DNA of 64,000 nt, taken from contig NZ_JABBGH010000001.1 of assembly GCF_012927305.1 (NCBI RefSeq), positions 1,054,001-1,118,000 of the forward strand, in the 5' to 3' direction. The translations under genes and the position numbers were made by a program. Shown one piece after another: positions 34,891-42,294 of the stretch. The notes under the pieces are model-generated. The model saw only the letters and a program-made list of their open reading frames with translations. It was not told where the DNA came from and searched no databases. The stretch comes from Hymenobacter polaris. Its GTDB lineage: Bacteria; Bacteroidota; Bacteroidia; Cytophagales; Hymenobacteraceae. Numbering within the stretch: the first letter of the stretch is position 1; every line of letters begins with the position of its first letter.

Positions 34891-34934
34891 CACCCCGCGC
34901 CCGGCCGTTGCACACCCCGCGGCCGGGCGGCCCC

Positions 34935-34942
34935 GAACTTTG
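34935..34942 (+). promoter_or_regulatory. -7-like box upstream of the NlpC/P60 gene
   Basis: GAACTTTG, differing from TAnnTTTG at the first base, ends 26 bases before ATG 34969. Confidence 0.3.
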
Positions 34943-34968
34943 CCGCCCGCGCCGCGTTTTACCTTTTC

Positions 34969-35529
34969 ATGCGCAGTATTTGGCTTGTATTTACTGGGTT
35001 GCTGGGAGCGCTGGGCCTGGGCTACCACCTCAGCCAGCCGCCAGCACCGGCCGCCCTAACCCAGCGGGCTGCGGCGGGTGCGGCCGGCCCATCGGCGCCC
35101 ACTGCCCCTAGGCCCGGCCCCGCTCCTACCCGCGCCGATAGCCTCGTGCGCTTCGCCCTCGCTCAGCAGGGCACCGCCTACTGCTACGCTGGCACCAGCC
35201 CCCGCACCGGCTTCGACTGCTCGGGCTTCGTGCAATACGTGTTCGGGCACTTTGGCGTGGCTACGCCCCACTCCACGGCCCTGCTCATCGGCGTGGGCCG
35301 CCCGGTGGCGCGCGCCCAGGCCCAGCCCGGCGACTTGGTTGTGTTTGCCGGCACGGCGCCGGGCAGCACCACGCCCGGCCACGCGGGCATCGTTATTTCG
35401 GCCCTAGGCGAGGTGCCCCTGCGCTTCGTGCACGCCTCCTCGGCCCGGCGCGCGTCGGGCGTGAAGGTGAGCGCGGTAGAAGGTAGCGGCTACGAGACTC
35501 GCTTCCTAGGGGTGCGCCGGGTATTATAA
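34969..35529 (+). CDS. NlpC/P60 cysteine peptidase
   Basis: This 186-residue cell-wall hydrolase begins MRSIWLVFTGLLGALG, a membrane anchor or signal peptide, then a Pro/Ala-rich spacer to about residue 53. The NlpC/P60 domain has the catalytic cysteine in TGFDCSGFVQYVFG, the histidine in PGHAGIVIS, and FVHASS as the usual late segment. The family cuts gamma-D-Glu to diamino-acid bonds in peptidoglycan peptides. ATG 34969 is chosen; the open frame upstream is antisense to the divergent M61 gene. Confidence 0.92.
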   Translation: MRSIWLVFTGLLGALGLGYHLSQPPAPAALTQRAAAGAAGPSAPTAPRPGPAPTRADSLVRFALAQQGTAYCYAGTSPRTGFDCSGFVQYVFGHFGVATPHSTALLIGVGRPVARAQAQPGDLVVFAGTAPGSTTPGHAGIVISALGEVPLRFVHASSARRASGVKVSAVEGSGYETRFLGVRRVL

Positions 35530-35537
35530 GGTAGGTA

Positions 35538-36680
35538 TTACTCGGCCAGCGCAGCCTTCACTGCGGCGGCTAGCTCTTCCAAGTTGCCACCGCCAGCATG
35601 AGTGGCTGCCACGCGCCCGTCTTTGCCAATAACGTAGTAGCGCGGAAAGCTGTCAACGCGGTAGGTGCGGGCAATGGCGGCAGTACCCACGAGATTAATA
35701 TACCGGGCGTGCTGGCGCTGCAAAATTCCTTTCGCCCGCTCGGTATCGGCGGCATCGGTATCCAGCAAAATACCCAGCACCACCAGCTTGCCCAGGTGCT
35801 CATCTTGCAGGCGCTGCACGTGCGGCATCGAGCCGATGCAGGGAGCGCAGCTGGTTTCCCAAAAGTCCAGCAATACTACCTTGCCCCGGTAGCTGCTCAG
35901 CTTTACGAGGGCCTGGGCAAAGCTGCGCAGTTCGAACGCGGGGGCGGGCTGCGCCACCAGCGTGGGAGTGGGCGCGGGCGGCGGAGCTGGCAGCTCGGCG
36001 GCGTAAGTAGTTAGAAAATCGGGCTGCTGCAAATAAGCTGCGTCGGCGGGCGCATTCAAGCGTAGGTCCGTCAGCAGCTTGGTGGTCGTCCAGCGGCGCC
36101 CCGAGCGCACCATGGTAGTGCGGACCGTGCGCGGCAGGCCGGTGGCAGCGTCGAGCACCAGGTAAGTATGCTGGTTTAGCACATCTGCCTGGGGCTTGTC
36201 GGGGTAGCGCAAATGCAGGGTGCCGCCACCACCTGGCACGGGCTGGTACGTTACGCTTTGGTAAGTAGAGTCGATGGCGAGCAGCTCCTCCACCAGCATT
36301 TGGCCGGCGGGGCTTCCTAGCACGCTCGGTGCGTAGGGCGCGGCAGCCAGCTCAAACGTCTTGGCTTTGTCATCCAGTTCGAAGCCCACGTTGCCGTTGT
36401 AGTAATAGGTAGCCGCATTATCTACTTGGCTAACTCGAAACGCGGCCCCAAGCAGTTTGCTGCCCGCGCGGCGCTGCAACACCGCCCGGCCGCGATGGTT
36501 CCAGCTATCCCCATTGCCAAAGGTATCAATGCGCTGCACGGTGTAGCCAATGAGCGGGGCAGCTTGCAGACGCGCCTGGTACTTGGCTAGCACCTCGCGA
36601 GCGGTTTGGCCGGCGGCCGGCCGGCTTAAATTTCCCATGCCAAGCAGCAGCGACAGCGCAAGCAAACGAACATTTCTCAT
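35538..36680 (-). CDS. exported TlpA-like thioredoxin-fold protein
   Basis: A 380-residue protein with a signal peptide (NVRLLALSLLLGMGNL). An N-terminal domain (about 25-220) resembles lipoprotein-localisation-type beta folds, with strings such as DKAKTFELAAAPYAPS and HLRYPDKPQADVLNQHTYLV. The C-terminal TlpA/AhpC-type domain carries the CxxC motif WETSCAPCIGSMPHV, then SFPRYYVIGKDGRV with the cis-proline. This fusion is common in Bacteroidota and suggests a periplasmic thiol-disulfide oxidoreductase. Upstream, on the same strand, is the small transcript with a strong terminator, so this gene probably has its own promoter or is reached by read-through. Confidence 0.88.
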   Translation of the reverse strand: MRNVRLLALSLLLGMGNLSRPAAGQTAREVLAKYQARLQAAPLIGYTVQRIDTFGNGDSWNHRGRAVLQRRAGSKLLGAAFRVSQVDNAATYYYNGNVGFELDDKAKTFELAAAPYAPSVLGSPAGQMLVEELLAIDSTYQSVTYQPVPGGGGTLHLRYPDKPQADVLNQHTYLVLDAATGLPRTVRTTMVRSGRRWTTTKLLTDLRLNAPADAAYLQQPDFLTTYAAELPAPPPAPTPTLVAQPAPAFELRSFAQALVKLSSYRGKVVLLDFWETSCAPCIGSMPHVQRLQDEHLGKLVVLGILLDTDAADTERAKGILQRQHARYINLVGTAAIARTYRVDSFPRYYVIGKDGRVAATHAGGGNLEELAAAVKAALAE

Positions 36681-36764
36681 GCGGCAGGGTAAGTAGCGTA
36701 GGCAGCGCTAAGGTAGGCAGCAAACTTCCCGCACCGCCAGCAACGCTGGTGCCTCGGCTAACCT

Positions 36765-36829
36765 AAAAAAACGATGCCCGGTCGGCCTTAGCGAACCGCT
36801 CACGCGTGTCGCCGGGCCAACCGGGCATC
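36765..36829 (-). terminator. strong intrinsic terminator
   Basis: A 15-bp stem with one mismatch (GATGCCCGGT/ACCGGGCATC plus CGGCC/GGCCA inner pairs) is followed on the minus strand by CG and seven T residues. It closes the small transcript. Confidence 0.85.
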
Positions 36830-36945
36830 TAATCCTTCAAATCTTACCGAGCGGCAACGCTGGGGTACAGCGCCGGCGTCTCACAGTAAGACCTGTCCAA
36901 CGAAAGGGAGCCGCGATACCGCAGTGCCCTCCGCCGAGCTGTGTG

Positions 36946-37017
36946 TTAGGCGAGTACGGCGGTGACGCGTACTACATTGGACAGGCTCGGCAGGATTTGG
37001 TTGGGACTACTAGACAT
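36946..37017 (-). CDS. 23-residue ORF with near-perfect Shine-Dalgarno sequence
   Basis: ATG 37017 to TAA 36946. The peptide begins MSSSPNQILPSL and ends VVRVTAVLA; it has no obvious signal or repeat. The bases upstream read AAGAAAGGAGGTACAAAATG, a long match to the anti-Shine-Dalgarno end of 16S rRNA with 5-base spacing. Such a site is exceptional in Bacteroidota, where most genes lack one. It could be a leader peptide, a functional micropeptide, or a sensor of free anti-SD. No homologue is recognised. Confidence 0.5.
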   Translation of the reverse strand: MSSSPNQILPSLSNVVRVTAVLA

Positions 37018-37115
37018 TTTGTACCTCCTTTCTTTAAAGTTCCACATAACCTCGTTCGCGCTTCCCAGCAACTTAGGGCGGCTTGAGCGGGGCCGTAGCA
37101 CTCGCTACTGAGTGG

Positions 37116-37146
37116 TAAAGTTAGCAGCGCGCGCTTAGGTTCAAAA
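37116..37146 (-). promoter_or_regulatory. Bacteroidota-type promoter for the small transcript
   Basis: On the minus strand TTTTG (37142-37146) is followed 18 bases later by TAACTTTA (37116-37123), close to the TTTG and TAnnTTTG consensus. Confidence 0.5.
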
Positions 37147-37382
37147 TATTTTAGCTTTTCCTAGGCCCCGGCCTGGCCCTAGGGCGCCACCGTCCTCAGT
37201 ATCAGTCCAATTATTTTAGCCAGGCGGCCGCCGCCAAAAGCGGCCCAGTGGCGGGGCTCTAGGGGGCAGCCGAAACGGCCACGTGCATTCTGGCCGTATA
37301 ATTGCCTGGCTAAAACCGAGCAGGTTTTGGCACTACTCTTGTCCAACCTTTGTATCCTCATTTATTCTTCACCTTCTACCCC

Positions 37383-37823
37383 ATGTATAAATCGCTGTTT
37401 TTCGTGCTGGCCCTGTGGCTTAGCGCGGCTTGCGGGGCCGCCGCCCAAACCCTCTCCCCCCTGGGCGTGTGGACGAACGCGGACAAAAAAGCCACCTTCG
37501 AGATTTACAAGTGCGGCGACAAGCTGTGCGGCAAAATCGTGAGCCTGACCGTGCCCAACGACCCGGCCACCGGCAAGCCTAAGCTCGATACCCAAAACCC
37601 CGACCCCAAGCTGCGCAACCGCCCGCGCCTAGGCCTGCCCTTCATGCAAGGCTTTAGCTACGAAGACGATAACAAGTGGGACAACGGCAAGATATACGAC
37701 CCGGAGAGTGGCAAAACCTACTCGTGCTACATGAAGATGGAAAGCGCCAACTCGATGGAAGTAAAAGGCTACATCGGCTTCTCGCTCATTGGCAAGTCGC
37801 AAACCTGGACGCGGGTGAAGTAA
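37383..37823 (+). CDS. exported DUF2147 protein
   Basis: A 146-residue secreted protein with signal peptide YKSLFFVLALWLSAACGAAAQ after ATG 37383. The mature domain matches DUF2147: LGVWTNADKKATFEIYKCGDKLCGKIVSL, then a DPKLRNRPRLGLPFMQGF segment, WDNGKIYDPESGKTYSC and the end GYIGFSLIGKSQTWTRV. The family forms a small beta-barrel, widespread and of unknown function. The two cysteines near CGDKLCG probably form a disulfide. Confidence 0.9.
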   Translation: MYKSLFFVLALWLSAACGAAAQTLSPLGVWTNADKKATFEIYKCGDKLCGKIVSLTVPNDPATGKPKLDTQNPDPKLRNRPRLGLPFMQGFSYEDDNKWDNGKIYDPESGKTYSCYMKMESANSMEVKGYIGFSLIGKSQTWTRVK

Positions 37824-37976
37824 GCTGCTGCCTCCTATCAGTCCCCACTATAGCCAGCGCCCTGCTCTTCACTGAGCGGGGCGCTGTTTTTGGTTGGTGC
37901 GGGCCTAGGGCCAGAAACTATTTGCCCAAGCCAGTGTTTTTTGTCCTACCACCCCTGCCCAGCTAAAACGGTTTTC

Positions 37977-38609
37977 GTGCTCGACTTTCTGCAACAGCTT
38001 TTTGCGCGCCGCCGGGCGCCGGCCGCTGGCTGGCAGCCCGCCGCCGAGCCCACGCCGGCCCAGGCCCAGCGCCACGCGGCCTGGCTGGCGGGGCGCGTGT
38101 ATCGCAACTGGCTGGGCCCCTACTACAAGGCGTACCACTTGCTGAAGGGCGGCATAGCGAGCCGGCGCGGACCGCGCGTAGAGCTGCTGCGCGAGGAGCA
38201 CCGGCAGGGCGCGCTTTTTTTTTACGAGCCCAGCATGGGTACTGGCAATTTTGAGCACCTGTTTCAGCTGCTGGGCACGCGCGTGGTGCAGTTGGGCTAC
38301 TACCGCGCCTGCCACGACCACCGCCAGCGCGAGCAAGCCAACCTGCGCGAGCTGACGGTGAAGCAGCTCTTTAAGCCCCAGCCCACCGACTGCACCCACA
38401 GCGGCCGCTGCAACCAGCGCTTCGGTCTGGTGCACCTCGATTTGGTGCTCGTCAATGGCGAACCGCTCTTCATCCGCTTCAGCACCAACCCCGTGCACGA
38501 GGCGCACTTCACCCCCGCCCAGTCGTTCGAGGGCCTGCTGCAAGCCGTGTTCGACGAGCCCGCCGCCACCCCCGCCGAGCGGGCGCAGATTAAGGCCTTC
38601 GCGGCGTAG
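37977..38609 (+). CDS. hypothetical cytoplasmic protein
   Basis: I do not recognise this 210-residue protein. GTG 37977 (MLDFLQQLFARR) is the most reasonable start, as the open frame further upstream is not protein-like. It has conserved-looking aromatic and charged segments (NWLGPYYKAYHLLKGG, FFYEPSMGTGNFEHLFQLLG, YYRACHDHRQREQ) and a pair of cysteines in TDCTHSGRCNQRFG that could bind a metal. No membrane segments. It ends 33 bases before the left end of the proposed transposon. Confidence 0.65.
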   Translation: MLDFLQQLFARRRAPAAGWQPAAEPTPAQAQRHAAWLAGRVYRNWLGPYYKAYHLLKGGIASRRGPRVELLREEHRQGALFFYEPSMGTGNFEHLFQLLGTRVVQLGYYRACHDHRQREQANLRELTVKQLFKPQPTDCTHSGRCNQRFGLVHLDLVLVNGEPLFIRFSTNPVHEAHFTPAQSFEGLLQAVFDEPAATPAERAQIKAFAA

Positions 38610-38642
38610 GCAGTAGCGCGAAGCAGGAACTTCACGCTACTA

Positions 38643-38680
38643 GAGGTAGCACTAGAAGAGGAACAGAAAATATCGGTAGG
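38643..38680 (+). repeat. left terminal inverted repeat of a Tn3-family element
   Basis: The 38 bases begin GAGGTAGC and contain GGAACAGAAAATA, then CGGTAGG. They match the complement of 47347-47384 at about 30 of 38 positions, and they follow the Tn3 layout: GGAAC about 17 bases from the outer edge, an A run, then CGnTAnG. Confidence 0.75.
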
Positions 38681-38833
38681 AAAAGACAACGTGGGCAACT
38701 GTCTCAAAAAACGGACGTTTTAGCGGCCCATTTACCTCTATTTCTCTAACTACGGATTAGGTATCGGAAATTGTCTCCTATTCTGTTCTCACCAAGCCAC
38801 GTGTCGTTGACTTCTTGAGAATTTCGCCTAGTT

Positions 38834-39243
38834 TTTAGTTACGCCCGCGTCAGCACCGCTGATTACGAGTTGCACCTCCAGACCGATGCCTTGCAAGCTT
38901 ATGGTTGTGCTGAAGTGGCGCAGGAAAAAGCATCGTTGGTATAAAGGGCGGCCGGCGCTACAGCACCTCTTGACCCGCCTGCGGCCGGGCAACGCGCTTG
39001 TGGTGTGGAAGCTCGACCGAGGCTGAATCTAAGCGCAACCTTATTAGCAAACGTACCAAAGCCGGCCTAACGACGGGGCGGACCCTAGGGCGCCAGGGAA
39101 GGCGGACCAGGCAGTCAAGACGCTCTATTTACAGCAGGACAAGACAGTAGCTGAAATCGGACATCGGCATCGGCCGGGCCACCATCTACCGTTGCTTAGC
39201 GCATTTCTATCTTTATGAGTGGAAATACATGAGCAACTCCTAA
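38834..39243 (+). pseudogene. serine recombinase (resolvase/invertase), degraded
   Basis: The frame at 38837 reads SYARVSTADYELHLQTDALQ and AYGCAEVAQEKASLV to a stop; SYARVST contains the catalytic serine context. After a frameshift near 38940 comes GRPALQHLLTRLRPGNALVV and WKLDRG. The middle of the protein is then missing. ESKRNLISKRTKAGLTTGRT and the terminal helix-turn-helix (LYLQQDKTVAEI, IGIGRATIYRC) follow in shifted frames, ending at TAA 39241. Its type and position fit the resolvase of a Tn3-family transposon. Confidence 0.82.
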
Positions 39244-39271
39244 GTAGATAACGTAGGATATGCCCATACCC

Positions 39272-40627
39272 CTAGAAGGTAACTGAGCCGGGAAACCACA
39301 GCTGAAACGCACTGCCCGCCCCGGCCACGGAATGCACCTGAATGCTGCCCTGGTGCAACTGCATGATTTGCTTGGCCAGGCTCAGTCCAATGCCGGAACC
39401 GTTGGGGCGGGTGGTGAAAAAAGGAATAAAGATGCTGTCCAGCACATCGGCCGGTATGCCGCTCCCGTTGTCTTTTACCTCAATAATTACCCGCTCCTGC
39501 TCATCGGCCCAGGCCAGCAGGCTAAGGCGGGGGGTGGGGATTTGCGCGAGCGCCTGCGCCGCATTGAGCACCAGATTGATAAGCACTTGCTCCAGCAGGT
39601 GGCCGTCGGCGTGCAGGGTGAGGTGCGCGGGCCGTACGCTAAGAGTAACCTCGATGCCTTGTGCGGCTAGCTGCTCCGCCAGGAGCTGCCGGGTAGTCTG
39701 GAACAGTTCCTGCACGTAGAGGGTCGTGCGCTGTGGCGAGGCTATGGTGCTAAAGTCTCGGTACACCTGGGCGAAGCGCAGCAGCCCTTCGCTACGCTGC
39801 TGGATGATGCGGATGCCGGTGCCCACGTCGTCGAGCAGTTCGGTGGCAGCCTCTTGTTGCCGGGCGTGCTGCACGTGGCGGCCCAACGAATCCGCCAGCG
39901 AGGCAATGGGGGCGACTGAGTTCATGATTTCGTGCGTCATCACCCGGAGCAGCTGCTGCCAGGCGGCCGTTTCAGTATCAGCTAAGGTCTGGCTCACGTT
40001 CTTGCAGGCCAGGAGCGTAAACGCTTCGCCGCGCAGCTTAAACTGCGTGGCCGATACGAGCAGCTGCACCGTTTGAGGACCCACCGTCAGCTTCACCACC
40101 ACGGGTTGGCCGGGCACCACCCGGCAGATGGCTTCGTAGAAAACCGGCTGGCGGGCTTGCAGCGCCCGGATGTTTTTCAGGTACGGCAGGTGCAGCGTCT
40201 GCTTAAACGCTTCGTTCACCCACGCCACAGCACCGGCCGCGTCGTAAGACACGATGCCCGTATCAAGCAGGGCCAGGATAGTTTGCAGGTACTGAAACTG
40301 CCCTTCCCGCTCGGCCCGCAGCTCCCGAAAGGTGGCGTTAACTTGATTAAAGGCCGCGTACAGGGGCCGCAGCGATGCCGGGACGGACTGCGCTGGGTAC
40401 TGCCGCGAAAAATCCCGGTACTGGAGGGCCAGCGTAAAGTCGGCCAGCGCCTGCTGGCCGCGCGTCAAATAGCGGGTTAGCTCCAGAACTAGCCCTACCA
40501 GCAGCAGCAAGGACCCTAGGGCTAGCCCGTGGGCGTGGTGCAGCGCAGTGTACCCGCCCCCGCCTAGCGCGGCTACCAGCAGCACCAACCGTCCCAAAAG
40601 GCGGATATCCAGGCCATTAAATATCAT
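39272..40627 (-). CDS. membrane-bound sensor histidine kinase
   Basis: A 451-residue kinase with two N-terminal membrane helices (about 10-28 and 37-55), a PAS-like domain (about 105-215, LALLDTGIVSYDAAGAVAWVNEA), an H box MTHEIMNSVAPI (His about 232), and an ATPase domain with N box LINLVLNAAQAL, G1 VIIEVKDNGSGIP and G2 NGSGIGLSLAKQI. ATG 40627 overlaps the end of the regulator gene by 11 bases, so the pair is translationally coupled. It probably phosphorylates that NtrC-type regulator. The tiny extracytoplasmic loop suggests sensing at or inside the membrane. Confidence 0.94.
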   Translation of the reverse strand: MIFNGLDIRLLGRLVLLVAALGGGGYTALHHAHGLALGSLLLLVGLVLELTRYLTRGQQALADFTLALQYRDFSRQYPAQSVPASLRPLYAAFNQVNATFRELRAEREGQFQYLQTILALLDTGIVSYDAAGAVAWVNEAFKQTLHLPYLKNIRALQARQPVFYEAICRVVPGQPVVVKLTVGPQTVQLLVSATQFKLRGEAFTLLACKNVSQTLADTETAAWQQLLRVMTHEIMNSVAPIASLADSLGRHVQHARQQEAATELLDDVGTGIRIIQQRSEGLLRFAQVYRDFSTIASPQRTTLYVQELFQTTRQLLAEQLAAQGIEVTLSVRPAHLTLHADGHLLEQVLINLVLNAAQALAQIPTPRLSLLAWADEQERVIIEVKDNGSGIPADVLDSIFIPFFTTRPNGSGIGLSLAKQIMQLHQGSIQVHSVAGAGSAFQLWFPGSVTF

Positions 40628-41990
40628 GCTTATCGAGCCGACGGTAGAGGGCGGTGCGGGTGAGGCCCAATTCTTTGGCCGCTTTGGTGAGGTTGCCCTG
40701 GTGACGCGCAATGGCCTGCTGAATGGTGTTTTTCTCTACTTCCAGCAGCGGCAACGCAGGCTCAGCCTCAGTCGCCGCGGGCGTAGAAGCAGCCACCGAC
40801 TCGGGGGGCCGCAACGAGAAATCGGTCGGCAGCAGCACGGGGCCGGCCCCTAGGATGACGGCCCGCTCCACGGCGTGTTGCAGCTCGCGCACGTTGCCGG
40901 GCCAGGGGTGTTCCCGAAGCTTGCGCAGGGCCGCGGCGCTGAATTCCGGCACGGGTTGTCGGTTGCGAGCGGCGTACATCTGCGCGAAGTGCTGGGCCAG
41001 CAGTGGCACGTCGTCGGCCCGCTCGCGCAGGGGCGGCAGCGTAATTTCGACCGTGTTGAGGCGGTACATCAAGTCCTGGCGGAAAGCACCGCGGGCTACC
41101 AGGGCGTGCAGCGGGGCGTTGGTGGCCGACACCAGCCGGATGTCCACCGGCACGGGGGTGTTGCTGCCCACGGGCACCACCTGGCGGTTTTGCAGGGCCG
41201 TGAGCAGCTTGGCTTGCTGCGGCAGGCCGATGTTGCCAATCTCGTCCAGAAACAAGGTGCCGCCGGTGGCCGCCTCGAACCGGCCCACGCGGCTAGCCTG
41301 GGCATCCGTGAACGCACCCTTGAGGTGCCCAAACAGCTCGCTTTCAAATAGCCCCTCGCTGAGCGCGGCCACGTCGGCGGCCACGAAGGGCCGGGCGGCG
41401 CGGCGCGACTGCTCGTGCAGGGACCTGGCCGCCAGCTCCTTGCCCGTGCCGTTCTCGCCGAGCAGCAGCACGTTGGCTTCGGTCGGAGCAACCTTTTCAA
41501 TGATGGCGCGCACTTCCTGCATGGCGGCCGACTCGCCGAGTAGCGCAGTAGCGGCGGCCGGCGCAGCTGCTTTCTTCGGGCTACTCCCTCTTTTGCTGCT
41601 AGGTGTGGGTTGGAGGGCGGCGGCCAGCGTTTGCAGCAGCTGGTCGTTGTGCCAGGGCTTGAGCAGGAAGTCGGTAGCACCGGCCTTGAGGGCGCGCACG
41701 GCCGTGCGCACGTCGCCGTAGGCCGTAAGGAGGAGTACGGCCGTGGTGGGGGCGTGCTCCCGGATGCGGCCTAGCCAGTAGAAGCCCTCGTTGCCCGTCG
41801 CCTGGCCGCTGCGGTAGTTCATGTCGAGCAGCACGGCATCGAAGGGCTGCTGGCGGAGCAGGGAGAGCAGCAGCTCGGGGTTGCGCTCCGTCACGACTTC
41901 CCGCACCTCACTTTTGAGCAGCAACTGGAGGGCGAACAGCACGTCGCGCTCGTCGTCTACCACCAGGATGCGGGCGTGTTTAAGGTTCAT
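40617..41990 (-). CDS. NtrC-family sigma-54-dependent response regulator
   Basis: The 457-residue activator has a receiver domain (DDE at 12-14, phospho-acceptor D56 in DAVLLDMNYR), a sigma-54 AAA+ domain with Walker A LLLGENGTGKEL (about 176-187) and Walker B GGTLFLDEIGNI, and a Fis-type helix-turn-helix (GNLTKAAKELGLTRTALYRRL region). The sigma-54 contact loop reads GAFTDA instead of GAFTGA. ATG 41990 begins the receiver; the upstream extension is spurious. It lies divergent to the efflux operon, whose promoter region has paired repeats, and so is its likely activator. Confidence 0.94.
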   Translation of the reverse strand: MNLKHARILVVDDERDVLFALQLLLKSEVREVVTERNPELLLSLLRQQPFDAVLLDMNYRSGQATGNEGFYWLGRIREHAPTTAVLLLTAYGDVRTAVRALKAGATDFLLKPWHNDQLLQTLAAALQPTPSSKRGSSPKKAAAPAAATALLGESAAMQEVRAIIEKVAPTEANVLLLGENGTGKELAARSLHEQSRRAARPFVAADVAALSEGLFESELFGHLKGAFTDAQASRVGRFEAATGGTLFLDEIGNIGLPQQAKLLTALQNRQVVPVGSNTPVPVDIRLVSATNAPLHALVARGAFRQDLMYRLNTVEITLPPLRERADDVPLLAQHFAQMYAARNRQPVPEFSAAALRKLREHPWPGNVRELQHAVERAVILGAGPVLLPTDFSLRPPESVAASTPAATEAEPALPLLEVEKNTIQQAIARHQGNLTKAAKELGLTRTALYRRLDKHDI

Positions 41991-42127
41991 GAAGCAGCGG
42001 CTTGGTAAAACGTAAAAGTCGGGGCTGGCAGTTACCCGCCCAAGGCAGGCCACATAAACCGTGCAGGCCTCGGAAAATATTGGGTTTCAGTCGGCCAGGC
42101 TGTTTTTGGTCTGGCAATGAATTCGGA

Positions 42128-42167
42128 CTGTATCAGAACCGAACGGTCAACTGTGTCAGAACCGGAC
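42128..42167. promoter_or_regulatory. paired direct repeats, candidate activator-binding sites
   Basis: CTGTATCAGAACCGAAC (42128-42144) and CTGTGTCAGAACCGGAC (42151-42167) differ at two positions and start 23 bases apart, about two helical turns. They lie in the gap between the regulator and the membrane-fusion gene. TTGGCAC at 42244-42250 resembles a sigma-54 -24 element, but no good -12 follows. Confidence 0.5.
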
Positions 42168-42294
42168 GCTTGGCGGAAGCTGGCAACCAGAGCTTAAAAT
42201 TTAGACTTTTGATTAGCAATACTTTGCGAGTAAGGCATCATTCTTGGCACCTGCGGCCGATAGCTTTTTGCGGCTAGTGCCTGCGCCGAACCAA

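Larger units (their letters stand above)
36765..37108 (-). ncRNA. putative small transcript or leader RNA
   Basis: A promoter at about 37116-37146 should start a minus-strand RNA near 37108. It contains a 23-codon ORF (36946-37017) behind a strong Shine-Dalgarno sequence. A long-range pairing places 36977-36985 against 36892-36900 (TTGGACAGG with CCTGTCCAA), bracketing the end of the ORF. A strong terminator closes the transcript at 36765-36829. The TlpA-like gene starts 85 bases after the terminator, so the RNA could be an attenuator-type leader or an independent small RNA. No known RNA family was recognised. Confidence 0.45.

Noticed and set aside
34003-35529. 508-codon open frame including the NlpC/P60 domain
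   Set aside because: The first two thirds are antisense to the M61 gene; only the part from ATG 34969 has a signal peptide and domain.
37020-37036. 3' end of a 16S rRNA gene on the plus strand
   Set aside because: Only the GTACCTCCTTTCT string is shared; the preceding bases are not 16S, and the strand opposite gives a normal SD before an ORF.
36765-37108. tmRNA (ssrA)
   Set aside because: It has a short ORF and a terminator, but no tRNA-like acceptor ends or tag-like ANDNYALAA-type peptide.
42241-42265. Sigma-54 promoter for the membrane-fusion gene
   Set aside because: TTGGCAC fits a -24 element but there is no GC at the required -12 distance; noted only as a possibility.
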